Shown: piece by piece, positions 1 to 7,076 of the stretch
Numbering within the stretch: the first letter of the stretch is position 1
Layout: each line of letters begins with the position of its first letter
NCBI GenBank assembly: GCA_036655915.1
Contig: JAVVPE010000051.1
Coordinates: forward strand, 1 to 10,842
Length of the DNA: 10,842 nt
Direction of reading: 5' to 3'
DNA from: JAVWGW01 sp036655915
GTDB lineage: Bacteria > Actinomycetota > Coriobacteriia > Coriobacteriales > Eggerthellaceae
The notes under the pieces: model-generated
Database searches by the model: none
Told to the model about the DNA's origin: nothing
Seen by the model: the letters and a program-made list of their open reading frames with translations, nothing else
Made by a program: the position numbers and the translations under genes

Positions 1-729
1 GCGTTTTATGGCTTCAATGTGGTCGGCGCTGGCATAGCCTTTGTTTTGTTCAAAGCAGTAAGCAGGATAAGTTTTTGCCCACTGGCACATAAGATTGTCG
101 CGTTCCACCTTCGCAATAATGGATGCTGCGGCGATGGAAGCGCACAGGCTATCGCCTTTGATCACGTTTAGCTCGCGCGCATCAAGGTGCAGCGGGTTGC
201 CATCAAGCAGCACCACCGCAGGCATCACGCCCTGCGCTTCTATGGCAGCCACGGCACGCCGAAATGCGACGCGCAGGCAGGCGCTCATGCCGGCGGCATC
301 TATCTGATCGGCGTCTATGTGCTCGATAGCCCAGGCAAGAGCCATCTGCTTTATTTCCGCAGCCATTGTTTCGCGCTTTTCGGGGGCCACCTGTTTGGAA
401 TCGTTAAGCCCGGCAATTATCCCGTTTTCGGGCAACACCACAGCACCCACCGTTAAAGGACCTGCCACAGGCCCCCTGCCCACTTCATCAAGGCCCACAA
501 CAAGCCGGCCGCCCGCCTGTTGTGCCTGATAGCTATACAGGCCTAGCAGGCGATCGTGTTCGACAGCTTCGGCTTGCAGGCGCCGCTGCGCTACTTCCAC
601 CGCAGCGCGCACGCCCTTGCGGGTATCAGCCAGCAAGGATCGTTGCAGCACGGCAAATTCTGCGGCGTCGGCCACCTGCAGCCGCGCCTTGATGTCGGCA
701 ACCGTTTTGGGTGTGTTGGGGGTATCCAT
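1..729 (-). CDS. rnhB: Ribonuclease HII, 3' end outside window
   Basis: This enzyme cleaves the RNA strand of RNA-DNA hybrids and nicks DNA at misincorporated ribonucleotides. The frame is open for 243 codons and runs off the left edge, so the C-terminus is missing. The RNase HII signature GLDEVGRGPVAGP lies at residues 79-91, with acidic active-site residues D81 and E82. D176 (in LLDG) and D211 (in VERD) complete the DEDD set, and NKGYASADH follows near residue 229. The roughly 75-residue N-terminal extension (VADIKARL, then DTRKGV) resembles the extension of Firmicutes-type RnhB, which supports the ATG at 729. No Shine-Dalgarno is visible before that ATG. An internal GTG at codon 19 is the main alternative. 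The gene lies directly behind the rplS terminator, with no lepB between them. Confidence 0.95.
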   Translation of the reverse strand, partial: MDTPNTPKTVADIKARLQVADAAEFAVLQRSLLADTRKGVRAAVEVAQRRLQAEAVEHDRLLGLYSYQAQQAGGRLVVGLDEVGRGPVAGPLTVGAVVLPENGIIAGLNDSKQVAPEKRETMAAEIKQMALAWAIEHIDADQIDAAGMSACLRVAFRRAVAAIEAQGVMPAVVLLDGNPLHLDARELNVIKGDSLCASIAAASIIAKVERDNLMCQWAKTYPAYCFEQNKGYASADHIEAIKR

Positions 730-744
730 AGGCTAGTGTGCAAG

Positions 745-770
745 AAAAAGGCTTCCCGGGGGAAGCCTTT
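745..770 (-). terminator. Intrinsic terminator after rplS
   Basis: A perfect 11-bp inverted repeat (747-757 with 760-770, AAAGGCTTCCC and its complement) is followed on the minus strand by a run of five T. It begins 25 bases past the rplS stop and ends 16 bases before the rnhB start. In practice the innermost pairs would open to give a normal loop. The T run exists only on the minus strand, which fixes the direction. Confidence 0.85.
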
Positions 771-794
771 CGCCTACGCAGGAAAGAGTGCAGC

Positions 795-1139
795 CTAGTA
801 AGCTTTTTCTTTAATTTTTGCGCTTTTGCCAATCTTCTTGCGCAAGTAGTAAAGCTTAGCGCGGGCAACATCGCCCTGGCGCACCACTTCAATTTTATCG
901 ATTTTCGGGGAGTGAACCGGGAAGGTGCGCTCGACGCCGATGGAAAAGCTAATTTTGCGCACGGTAAAGGTTTCGCGGTTTGAGGCACCGTGGCGGCGGA
1001 TGACGTCACCCTGGAAAACCTGGATACGTTCGCGGTTACCTTCGGTGATGCGATAGTGAACCTTCACGTTGTCGCCCACATTAAAAGGTGCAACGTCTTG
1101 GTTGATTTGCTGTTGTTCAATAGCGCGAATGATGTCCAT
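795..1139 (-). CDS. rplS: 50S ribosomal protein L19
   Basis: This is a structural protein of the large ribosomal subunit, located at the subunit interface. The 114-residue length is normal for the family. Typical L19 elements are all present: MDIIRAIE at the start, FNVGDNVKVHYRI (19-31), RIQVFQGDVIRRHG (38-51), FSIGVERTFPVHSP (65-78) and the basic end AKLYYLRKKIGKSAKIKEK. The ATG at 1139 is preceded by a purine-rich AAGGACAAGG ribosome binding site. A strong promoter lies about 65 bases upstream and an intrinsic terminator follows, so it is probably a monocistronic unit with some read-through into rnhB. Confidence 0.98.
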   Translation of the reverse strand: MDIIRAIEQQQINQDVAPFNVGDNVKVHYRITEGNRERIQVFQGDVIRRHGASNRETFTVRKISFSIGVERTFPVHSPKIDKIEVVRQGDVARAKLYYLRKKIGKSAKIKEKAY

Positions 1140-1206
1140 TTTCCCTTGTCCTTCTATATGTTCACTTACCTAATTGCAGATATGTCCGTTAAAGACGCGA
1201 TTGCTG

Positions 1207-1235
1207 ATTATACGTTGCCTTAGCACTTGACGCAA
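1207..1235 (-). promoter_or_regulatory. Probable sigma-70-type promoter of rplS
   Basis: On the minus strand, a -35 box TTGCGT (1230-1235) is separated by exactly 17 bases from a perfect -10 box TATAAT (1207-1212). The predicted start is near 1200, which gives a leader of about 60 bases before the L19 ATG. The promoter lies in the 161-base gap behind azlD. I saw no clear terminator for azlCD in that gap. Confidence 0.7.
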
Positions 1236-1300
1236 GTACCATTTCACAAATCCCACCTAGGATGCAAAAGATGCGCGCTGCTCACACACAATGCTCACGA

Positions 1301-1624
1301 CTAAAGCAGCATCAGCAGCGAATAGGCCGCCACTCCGGCCAAGGCGCACCACAAAAGCGACTTCGTTTTTACGGCCACCACGGCCACTACCAAGGCAGCC
1401 ACCAAGGGTGCCGCCGCCGGCCACAAGCCCTCGGCAAACATCGTGGGAGAAAGCAGGTCGTTGGCCACAAGTGCCGCAAAGGCCGCTGGCGGAATAAAGC
1501 CTAAGGCCTGACTTACCGCTTCGGGCAGCTGCTTGCCCTTCAGTAAAAACAGCGGCACCACACGGCACACCAACATGGTGGCCGCGCAGGAAACAAAGAT
1601 GATAAGAAAGTCTGACCAGCTCAT
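1301..1624 (-). CDS. azlD: Branched-chain amino acid exporter small subunit, AzlD family
   Basis: This is the small membrane partner of AzlC; AzlCD pairs export branched-chain amino acids and confer azaleucine resistance in Bacillus. The 107-residue product has the family's normal size and about four hydrophobic segments (residues 5-20, 40-55, 68-86 and 92-107). The family pattern CRVVPLFLLKGKQLP, then ALGFIPPAAFAALV, is present. The ATG at 1624 overlaps the azlC TGA in an ATGA arrangement, so the two genes are translationally coupled. The frame stays open upstream inside azlC, but the coupled ATG gives the right N-terminus (MSWSDFLIIF). Confidence 0.9.
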   Translation of the reverse strand: MSWSDFLIIFVSCAATMLVCRVVPLFLLKGKQLPEAVSQALGFIPPAAFAALVANDLLSPTMFAEGLWPAAAPLVAALVVAVVAVKTKSLLWCALAGVAAYSLLMLL

Positions 1625-2304
1625 TTTTGCCTCGCCCAGGTAAACAGCATGGCGGCCATAACGCCCGCCAAGGCACCGATCAAAATAGCGGGGCCGGAAA
1701 GCCCGATAGATTTGCAGGTGAACACGCCCAAAGCCGCCACAGCCACCGCAATTACATTGGCGGATGACACCTTCTGCGAACACAGCAGGCAGATAAAAAT
1801 GGCGGTCATAGCAAATGAAGCGATGGCTAAAGGCACGCTTATGGCATTGCCGATAAGCACGCCCAGCACGTTGGACAGTGCCCACGATGTCTGCGAAAAC
1901 AGGTTGACCATGCACGCGCGCCCCACCGACCAATCCCCCGCCTGAAACTTCGCCATGTTCACGCCGTAGCTTTCATCGGTTACCGTGGCAGAAAACAAAA
2001 ACGACAGGCGCTTGCGCACACCCTGGCAAAACTGCGCCAGCGAAGCACTGTAGAGCATTTGACGCGTGTTGATAAGCGACACGCTGGCAATGATGGAAAC
2101 AAGCGGAGAGCCCGCAAGAAACATATTGGGAATCATAAACTGTCCCGCGCCCGAATAAAACAGCAGCGAAAGCAAGAAAACCTGTAGCGCGTCTAACCCG
2201 ATGGAAGCGGAAAGAATGCCGCAGGGAAGGCCAATGGCAACGTAGCCCAGCATGATAGGCAAAGCTACGGAAAGCGACTCTTTTATGTGATCAGTGTTAG
2301 GCAC
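1621..2304 (-). CDS. azlC: Branched-chain amino acid exporter large subunit, AzlC family
   Basis: This is an integral membrane protein that pairs with AzlD for efflux of leucine, valine, isoleucine or close relatives. From the GTG at 2304 it is 227 residues, the usual family length. Family signatures are ALPIMLGYVAIGLPCG (residues 14-29), FYSGAGQFM (49-57), INTRQMLYSASL (77-88) and TDESYG (106-111), with several hydrophobic helices. The frame extends to a TTG at 2370, but that start lacks a ribosome binding site and would add 22 atypical, Arg/Cys-rich residues encoded over the promoter. The GTG lies 9 bases after a perfect TATAAT, so the message is probably leaderless. Its neighbourhood suggests a link to branched-chain 2-oxoacid metabolism. 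Confidence 0.9.
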   Translation of the reverse strand: MPNTDHIKESLSVALPIMLGYVAIGLPCGILSASIGLDALQVFLLSLLFYSGAGQFMIPNMFLAGSPLVSIIASVSLINTRQMLYSASLAQFCQGVRKRLSFLFSATVTDESYGVNMAKFQAGDWSVGRACMVNLFSQTSWALSNVLGVLIGNAISVPLAIASFAMTAIFICLLCSQKVSSANVIAVAVAALGVFTCKSIGLSGPAILIGALAGVMAAMLFTWARQK

Positions 2305-2313
2305 AACCGCGCT

Positions 2314-2342
2314 ATTATAGCGACAACACCGCCGCGTTGTAA
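2314..2342 (-). promoter_or_regulatory. Probable azlCD promoter giving a leaderless message
   Basis: On the minus strand TTACAA (2337-2342) is followed after 17 bases by a perfect TATAAT (2314-2319). Counting 7 bases past the -10 box puts the transcription start within about two bases of the GTG at 2304. No ribosome binding site fits between the -10 box and this start codon. The region also carries an imperfect inverted repeat (AAGCCC at 2341-2346 with GGGCTT at 2371-2376) that could weakly terminate the upstream operon, but it has no good T run on the minus strand. Confidence 0.6.
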
Positions 2343-2388
2343 GCCCCTGGGGCAAATTTATTGCTTCCAAGGGCTTTTGTGCGCTTAG

Positions 2389-4062
2389 CTAACCTTCGAT
2401 GCCGTCGTTGTTGCGGATAAGTTTGCGCTTGATTTTGCCGCCGATGGTTTTGGGCAGCTCATCCACAAATTCAATGATGCGCGGGTATTTATAGGGCGCC
2501 GTAGTGTGCTTCACGTGGTCTTGCAGTTCCTTCACCAGTGCATCCGAAGGCTTCCAGCCGCGCGCCAGCACAACCGTCGCCTTAACCACTTTGCCACGCA
2601 CGGGGTCGGGGGCGGCGGTAACGGCGCATTCCACCACGGCATCGTGGGCCACCAGGGCGCTTTCCACTTCAAAGGGGCCTATGCGGTAACCGCTACACTT
2701 GATAACATCGTCGTTTCTACCCACAAAAAAGCAGTAACCGTCGCTGTCGCGCCACGCCATATCGTGCAAGTTGTAATACGCGCCGCCCACCGCTTCTTGA
2801 GTGCGCGCATCGTCGCGGTAATAGCCCACAAACAAGCCGGGCGGATAGGCCTGCTGCAAGCCCGTTACGCAGATGGCACCTTCTTCGCCGTCAGGCACTT
2901 CGCAGCCCTCATCGTCGAGCAGCTGCACGTTGAGCAGCGGCGAAGGCTTGCCCATCGAACCGGGGCGCGCGGCAATCCAGGGGAAGGTTGCCAGCAAAAC
3001 AGGGCCTTCCGTCTGGCCAAAGCCTTCACGAATATTTTTGCCCGTCAAGCGCTTCCAGGCCAGGGTCACTTCGGCATTAAGCGGTTCGCCCGCCGTGGTG
3101 AAGTTGTGCACGCTTGATAAATCATAGGCCGCCACATCTTCTTGCAGCATGAAGCGATACATGGTGGGCGGCGCGCAAAAGGTGGTGATGCGATAATCCT
3201 GAATTTTTTGCAGCAGCTTCGTGGGCACGAATTTGTCCATATCGTAGGCAAACACCGTGGCACCGGCAATCCATTGCCCGTAAATTTTGCCCCAGCCAAA
3301 CTTTGCCCAGCCGCTGTCGGTCACGCTTAGATGCAGGGTGTTTTCTTCGACCTGCTGCCAATATTTTGCCGTGATGATGTGGCCTAAGGGGTGGGCAAAA
3401 TTGTGACACACCGCTTTGGCCATGCCCGTTGTGCCGCTGGTGAAATAGATGAGCATGGTATCTTTGCTGGTGGTGCCCGCCGCGCCCACCGGGCGTTCAA
3501 AGTGATCGGGCTGGGGCGCGATAAGTGCATCAAAATCAAGCCATCCTTCGCGCTTGCCCGCCACAATAACGCGCTGCGTGATGCTGGGGCTGGCGGGGGC
3601 GGCGGCTTCGGCCTGTTCACACACGTAATCGTCATCCACACACACCAGCATTTTAACCTGGGCGCTGGTGGCACGATATTCAATATCCTTCTTCGTCAGC
3701 TGCAAGGATGCGGGAATGATTGTGGCGCCAATCTTGCACAGCGCCACGGCGCACACCCAGTATTCCCAGCGGCGGCGCAAAATCATCATGACCACATCGC
3801 CCTTGCCAATGCCCAGCCCCACAAAGGCATGAGCCGCTTTGTTTGAAAGCCGCGCGATTTCATCGAAGGTAAAGGCGTGTTCATCGCCGGCATCGTTGCA
3901 CCACAAAAGCGCCCGCTTTTCCGGTTCGATGCGCGCCCAAACGTCCACGACGTCAAAGCCAAAATTGAAGGCTTCGGGCACGTTTATGGTGAAGTTGTCC
4001 CTAAAATCTTCGTAGGTTTCAAAATCGATACGCGGGCAATACTGCTTGAGCACATGATTCAC
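2389..4062 (-). CDS. AMP-forming acyl-CoA synthetase (medium/branched-chain type), copy 1
   Basis: This cytoplasmic enzyme should activate a carboxylic acid with ATP and CoA to acyl-CoA, AMP and PPi. It has 557 residues. The adenylate-forming motifs are in order: P-loop YFTSGTTGMAK (206-216), CAPPTMYR (296-303), EGFGQTEG (346-353), hinge region GRNDDVIKCSGYRIGP (448-463), and PKTIGGKIKR (538-547) with catalytic K543. The N-terminus (FNFGFDVVDVWA, KGDVVMMILRRRWEYW, GATIIPASLQL) resembles the ACSM/medium-chain branch, including the Methanosarcina enzyme reported to prefer 2-methylbutyrate. The usual YxTGD motif reads YYNLHD (429-434), with the Asp kept. The start is GTG, 9 bases after the regulator gene, preceded by AGTAGGAT. 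It is the last gene of the oxidoreductase operon and a paralogue of the gene at the right edge. Isobutyrate, isovalerate, 2-methylbutyrate or an aryl acid are plausible substrates; the exact one is unknown. Confidence 0.9.
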   Translation of the reverse strand: MNHVLKQYCPRIDFETYEDFRDNFTINVPEAFNFGFDVVDVWARIEPEKRALLWCNDAGDEHAFTFDEIARLSNKAAHAFVGLGIGKGDVVMMILRRRWEYWVCAVALCKIGATIIPASLQLTKKDIEYRATSAQVKMLVCVDDDYVCEQAEAAAPASPSITQRVIVAGKREGWLDFDALIAPQPDHFERPVGAAGTTSKDTMLIYFTSGTTGMAKAVCHNFAHPLGHIITAKYWQQVEENTLHLSVTDSGWAKFGWGKIYGQWIAGATVFAYDMDKFVPTKLLQKIQDYRITTFCAPPTMYRFMLQEDVAAYDLSSVHNFTTAGEPLNAEVTLAWKRLTGKNIREGFGQTEGPVLLATFPWIAARPGSMGKPSPLLNVQLLDDEGCEVPDGEEGAICVTGLQQAYPPGLFVGYYRDDARTQEAVGGAYYNLHDMAWRDSDGYCFFVGRNDDVIKCSGYRIGPFEVESALVAHDAVVECAVTAAPDPVRGKVVKATVVLARGWKPSDALVKELQDHVKHTTAPYKYPRIIEFVDELPKTIGGKIKRKLIRNNDGIEG

Positions 4063-4071
4063 GATGCTATC

Positions 4072-4626
4072 CTACTCTGCGATGATGGTAACGAACTTCG
4101 CGGGGGTATCCCCTTTGCATTTTTGCCCATGAGGATGGGTGGGGTTGAAATAGATGCTATCGCCGGCGTGCAGCTCGAATTCTTTATCATCCCAGCTCAC
4201 AACCACACAGCCTTCCAAAACCAAATTAAATTCCTGCCCGGTATGCGTGACGGGCTTGGCCGGTTCATCGCTGGGATCAAGCACCACCAAAAGCGGCTGC
4301 ATGATTTTTCCGCTGTAGCGCCAGGCCAAATCTTCATAGTAATAGCCCGGGTAGCGATCCACTTCGCGGCCCTGCCCCGCGCATACTACATGATAGCTAT
4401 TCAGCTTCGCTGCCGTGCCCGTGAGGATTTCGGTGAATTCCACCCCGAAGCGACGGGCAAGGTGATAGATGGCTGAAATGGGCACATCGGCACCCGTCTG
4501 CTCCCACGATGTGTAGGTTTCCAGCGATACTTCCAGGTCACGCGCCATTTCTTCGCGCGAAACGTCGCAGGCTTCCCGCAGGCCTTCTATGCGCAGGCCG
4601 ATATCCTTGAACTCTTCGTTTTCCAC
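4072..4626 (-). CDS. XRE-family regulator with C-terminal cupin domain, copy 1
   Basis: This is a one-component transcription factor of 184 residues. An N-terminal helix-turn-helix of the Cro/C1 type spans about residues 8-65 (GLRIEGLREAC, then EEMARDLEVSLETYTSWE). A small cupin barrel covers about 108-184. Cupin residues include H128, E132 and G139 in motif 1 and GDSIYFNPTHPHG (155-167) in motif 2. The second His of the classical HxH is replaced, so metal binding is uncertain. The GTG at 4626 is preceded by GGAAGGA. The gene lies 16 bases after the gamma subunit and 9 bases before the synthetase. It is therefore co-transcribed with the enzymes it probably controls, perhaps by sensing an organic acid or acyl-CoA. 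The paralogue at 8410 holds the same position before the other synthetase. Confidence 0.85.
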   Translation of the reverse strand: MENEEFKDIGLRIEGLREACDVSREEMARDLEVSLETYTSWEQTGADVPISAIYHLARRFGVEFTEILTGTAAKLNSYHVVCAGQGREVDRYPGYYYEDLAWRYSGKIMQPLLVVLDPSDEPAKPVTHTGQEFNLVLEGCVVVSWDDKEFELHAGDSIYFNPTHPHGQKCKGDTPAKFVTIIAE

Positions 4627-4642
4627 GCGCGGCGTATCCTTC

Positions 4643-5179
4643 CTATGCTTTCATGCCCAGGGCAAGCGCTTGCTTGTTGCTTTTAACCATGGCCTGTTTT
4701 TTGGCGGGCACGCACTTTTCAATGGCGCGATCCAGGGTTTCCGGCTTACAAAAACCAATTTCGGCAAACAGCTTGCCCACACAAACAATGTTGGCCAGCC
4801 CCTTCAGGCCGTTTTCTTCCGCCAGTTGCGTTGCGGGGATGGCGCACACGCGAACCCCTTCAATTTCGGGGATGCGTTGCACCATCGTGGAATCCACAAT
4901 CGCTATGCCACCAGGTGCAATAACATTTTCAAACTTGTCAAAGGATGGCTGATTCATGGCTATGAGCACATCGGGTTCAAGCACCAGCGGCGAACCGATG
5001 GGGTCATCGGAAAGGCACACGCTGCAGTTGGCCGTGCCGCCGCGCATTTCAGGACCATAGGATGGCAGCCAAGAAAGCTGGCGCCCTTCAATCAGTCCGG
5101 CGGTGGCGATAACTTTGCCAGCAAACAAGACGCCCTGCCCGCCGAAGCCGGCCAAAACGATATTATGCGTTTTTCCCAT
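4643..5179 (-). CDS. 2-oxoacid:ferredoxin oxidoreductase, gamma subunit
   Basis: This is the gamma (COG1014-type) subunit of a four-subunit, CoA-dependent 2-oxoacid:ferredoxin oxidoreductase. It has 178 residues, normal for the stand-alone subunit. The family signature GFGGQGV is at residues 11-17, and SYGPEMRGGTANC follows near residue 40; both are typical of the VOR/KOR gamma subunit. The frame extends ten codons further, to 5209. The ATG at 5179 is chosen because GGGAGG (5187-5192) sits 7 bases before it and because it overlaps the beta-subunit stop as TGATG, so the subunits are translationally coupled. The C-terminus is Lys-rich and ordinary. Substrate cannot be read from this subunit. 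Confidence 0.93.
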   Translation of the reverse strand: MGKTHNIVLAGFGGQGVLFAGKVIATAGLIEGRQLSWLPSYGPEMRGGTANCSVCLSDDPIGSPLVLEPDVLIAMNQPSFDKFENVIAPGGIAIVDSTMVQRIPEIEGVRVCAIPATQLAEENGLKGLANIVCVGKLFAEIGFCKPETLDRAIEKCVPAKKQAMVKSNKQALALGMKA

Positions 5180-6006
5180 CAGTTTTCCTCCCCCACAGCA
5201 ATTGGACAAGCGGCCGCACGCGCTGCTGCGGCTTCCGTGATGCTAGGAAAGCCCTCGGCCACAACATCGCGATACACGCCCAGCGGATAGTAGGGCAACA
5301 TGTTGGTGCGCATCCAGGTAAACGAATCCTGCGGTGTCAAACCCCAGTTGGTGGGGCAGGTGGCCACCACTTCAATGATGGAATAGCCGCGGCCTTCAAT
5401 CTGGTAATCGAAGGCTTTACGGATGGCCTTTTTGGCGGCGCGCACATTTTTGGGCGTATCAACCGTGACGCGCTGCGCCAAAGCCACGCCGTCAAGCGTG
5501 GAAAGCAGCTCGCACACGCGCACAGGGTAGCCCGCCGTAGCCACATCGCGGCCATAGGGCGATGTTTGCGTGACCTGGTGCGGAAGGCTGGTCGGCGCCA
5601 TTTGGCCACCGGTCATGCCGTAGATGGCGTTGTTGATGAAGATGACGGTGATTTTTTCGCCGCGCATTGCCGCGTGGATCGTTTCGGCCATGCCGATACT
5701 GGCAAGATCGCCATCGCCCTGGTAGGCGAACACGACGTTTGCGGGGTTGACGCGCTTGACCGCAGTGGCCACCGCCGGAGCGCGACCATGCGAAGCCTCT
5801 ATCATATCGCAGGCAAAAAAGCCCGTACAAGTAACCGAGCACCCCACGGGTGCGATGCCGATGGTGTCACCTTCTATTCCCAGTTCATCAATGGTTTCTG
5901 CCACAAGACGGTGCACGATGCCATGGGGGCAGCCCGGGCAATAGGAAAAGGGCACGGGGTTGATGGCATGGGGGCGTTCAAAAACAATTTTCTCTTCTGC
6001 GGCCAT
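5179..6006 (-). CDS. 2-oxoacid:ferredoxin oxidoreductase, beta (thiamine diphosphate) subunit
   Basis: This is the catalytic TPP-binding subunit (COG1013-type), 275 residues. The TPP/Mg motif is intact: GDGD at 97-100 and INNAIYGMTGGQ at 124-135. Candidate ligands for the internal [4Fe-4S] cluster are C23 and C26 in YCPGCPHG, C56 in VGCSV and C217 in TCPTNWG, the usual pattern of this subunit. The complex decarboxylates a 2-oxoacid to acyl-CoA and CO2 while reducing ferredoxin, or runs in reverse. The ATG at 6006 follows the alpha-subunit stop by 3 bases. GVYRDVVAEGFPS near the C-terminus precedes an Ala-rich end. Branched-chain 2-oxoacid, 2-oxoglutarate or arylpyruvate specificity are all possible; the alpha subunit points to the VOR branch. 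Confidence 0.95.
   Translation of the reverse strand: MAAEEKIVFERPHAINPVPFSYCPGCPHGIVHRLVAETIDELGIEGDTIGIAPVGCSVTCTGFFACDMIEASHGRAPAVATAVKRVNPANVVFAYQGDGDLASIGMAETIHAAMRGEKITVIFINNAIYGMTGGQMAPTSLPHQVTQTSPYGRDVATAGYPVRVCELLSTLDGVALAQRVTVDTPKNVRAAKKAIRKAFDYQIEGRGYSIIEVVATCPTNWGLTPQDSFTWMRTNMLPYYPLGVYRDVVAEGFPSITEAAAARAAACPIAVGEEN
5187..5192 (-). promoter_or_regulatory. Ribosome binding site that fixes the gamma-subunit start
   Basis: The minus strand reads GGGAGG here, 7 bases before the ATG at 5179. This strong Shine-Dalgarno lies inside the end of the beta-subunit gene and also inside the ten-codon extension of the gamma frame, so the upstream ATG at 5209 is unlikely to be used. Confidence 0.8.
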
Positions 6007-6009
6007 GAT

Positions 6010-7074
6010 TTAGGCACCTACCTTTGCGTTGAGCGCTTCGATCTGTTCAAGCACTTCAGCCGGCGTGGGAATAACCCCGCCTGCACGACCGAAGAATTCC
6101 ACGGGCGCACGCCCGTTAACGGCCAAGCGCACATCATCGACCATCTGTCCCATGTTCATTTCCACAGAAAGGTAGGCCTTGGCCGTAGGGATGGTGGCTT
6201 CGATGGCGTCGGTGATAAACGGCCACAGCGTGATGGGGCGAATAAGGCCTGCTTTGATGCCCTTTTCGCGCGCCAGGTTGATGGCACTGCGCACGATACG
6301 GGCCGTGGCACCGAAGGCAACAAGCACGATTTCGGCATCTTCGGTGTACACCGTTTCGGCACGCTGTTCTTTGGCTTTGATGATTTCGTAGCGGGCAAAA
6401 CGCTCGCGGTTCAGGCGTTCAAGTTCTTCGGCCGTAAGATAGAGCGAATCGACGATGTTGTGGGCGCGCGCATTTTTGTGACCCGTGGTAGCCCAGGGCT
6501 TGGCGGGAAGTTCACCTTTGGGTTCGGGCAAAACGACGGGTTCCATCATTTGGCCCAACATGCCGTCGGCCAAAATCATGACCGGCGTGCGGTATTCATC
6601 GGCCACATCAAACGCCAAAAAGGCATAATCAGCCATTTCTTGCACGGTCGAAGGCGCATACACCACCACCTGCGAATCGCCGTGACCCAGCGCGCGCGTT
6701 GCCTGCCAGTAATCGGCCTGGGAAGGCTGAATGCCACCCAAGCCAGGGCCGCCACGCTGCACGTTGATGATAACGCCCGGCAGATCGGCACCCACCATAT
6801 AAGAGATGCCTTCAGCTTTAAGTGAAATGCCCGGCGAAGAAGACGACGTCATGACGCGCGCACCCGCAGCCGACGCGCCATACACCATATTGATGGCGGC
6901 TATTTCGCTTTCAGCCTGCAAAAAGCAGCCATCCACCTTCGGCATACACTTGGACATATAGGCCGCAAGTTCTGTTTGCGGCGTGATGGGATACCCAAAA
7001 AAGAAACGGCAACCGGCGCGCAGTGCGGCTTCGGCCAAAGCTTCGTTTCCCTTCATCAATACTTTTTCTGTCAT
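6010..7074 (-). CDS. vorB: 2-oxoacid:ferredoxin oxidoreductase, alpha subunit (VorB-like)
   Basis: This is the alpha (COG0674-type) subunit, 354 residues, comprising the pyrimidine-binding domain and domain II. Signatures are KGNEALAEAALRAGC (8-22), FFFGYPITPQTE (24-35), QAESEIAAINMVYGA (53-67), MTSSSSPGISL (75-85) and GGPGLGGIQPSQADY (108-122). In the C-terminal domain, VAFGATARI (252-260) and IRPITLWPF (278-286) are typical. This pattern, including QAESE and the length, matches proteins usually annotated as 3-methyl-2-oxobutanoate (2-ketoisovalerate):ferredoxin oxidoreductase VorB. Annotation transfer in this family is loose, and 2-oxoglutarate or arylpyruvates remain possible. The ATG at 7074 lies 2 bases after the ferredoxin-subunit stop and behind an AAGAGG site. 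The neighbouring azlCD and acyl-CoA synthetases favour a branched-chain substrate. Confidence 0.92.
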   Translation of the reverse strand: MTEKVLMKGNEALAEAALRAGCRFFFGYPITPQTELAAYMSKCMPKVDGCFLQAESEIAAINMVYGASAAGARVMTSSSSPGISLKAEGISYMVGADLPGVIINVQRGGPGLGGIQPSQADYWQATRALGHGDSQVVVYAPSTVQEMADYAFLAFDVADEYRTPVMILADGMLGQMMEPVVLPEPKGELPAKPWATTGHKNARAHNIVDSLYLTAEELERLNRERFARYEIIKAKEQRAETVYTEDAEIVLVAFGATARIVRSAINLAREKGIKAGLIRPITLWPFITDAIEATIPTAKAYLSVEMNMGQMVDDVRLAVNGRAPVEFFGRAGGVIPTPAEVLEQIEALNAKVGA

Positions 7075-7076
7075 AG

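Noticed and set aside
626..1009. A 127-codon minus-strand frame across the rplS-rnhB junction
   Set aside because: It overlaps rplS, the terminator and rnhB in a different frame, and its composition is low-complexity Lys/Arg/Ala.
1301..1933. A 210-codon version of azlD
   Set aside because: The extra 103 codons run inside azlC in another frame. The ATG at 1624, coupled to the azlC stop, gives the normal AzlD size and N-terminus.
2341..2380. Terminator for the long operon after synthetase copy 1
   Set aside because: The AAGCCC/GGGCTT repeat has a long loop and no T run on the minus strand. The only T-rich side points along the plus strand, where no gene ends.
3877..4476. A 199-codon plus-strand open frame opposite the regulator and synthetase copy 1
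   Set aside because: It spans two real genes on the other strand, and its composition is that of a shadow frame.
4589..5290. A 233-codon plus-strand open frame opposite the gamma subunit
   Set aside because: It is the antisense shadow of a well-supported gene, with no recognisable domain.
5566..6825. A 419-codon open frame on the plus strand
   Set aside because: It lies opposite the beta and alpha oxidoreductase genes, is rich in His, Arg and Gly as expected for an antisense shadow in GC-biased DNA, shows no family motif and has no sensible ribosome binding site.
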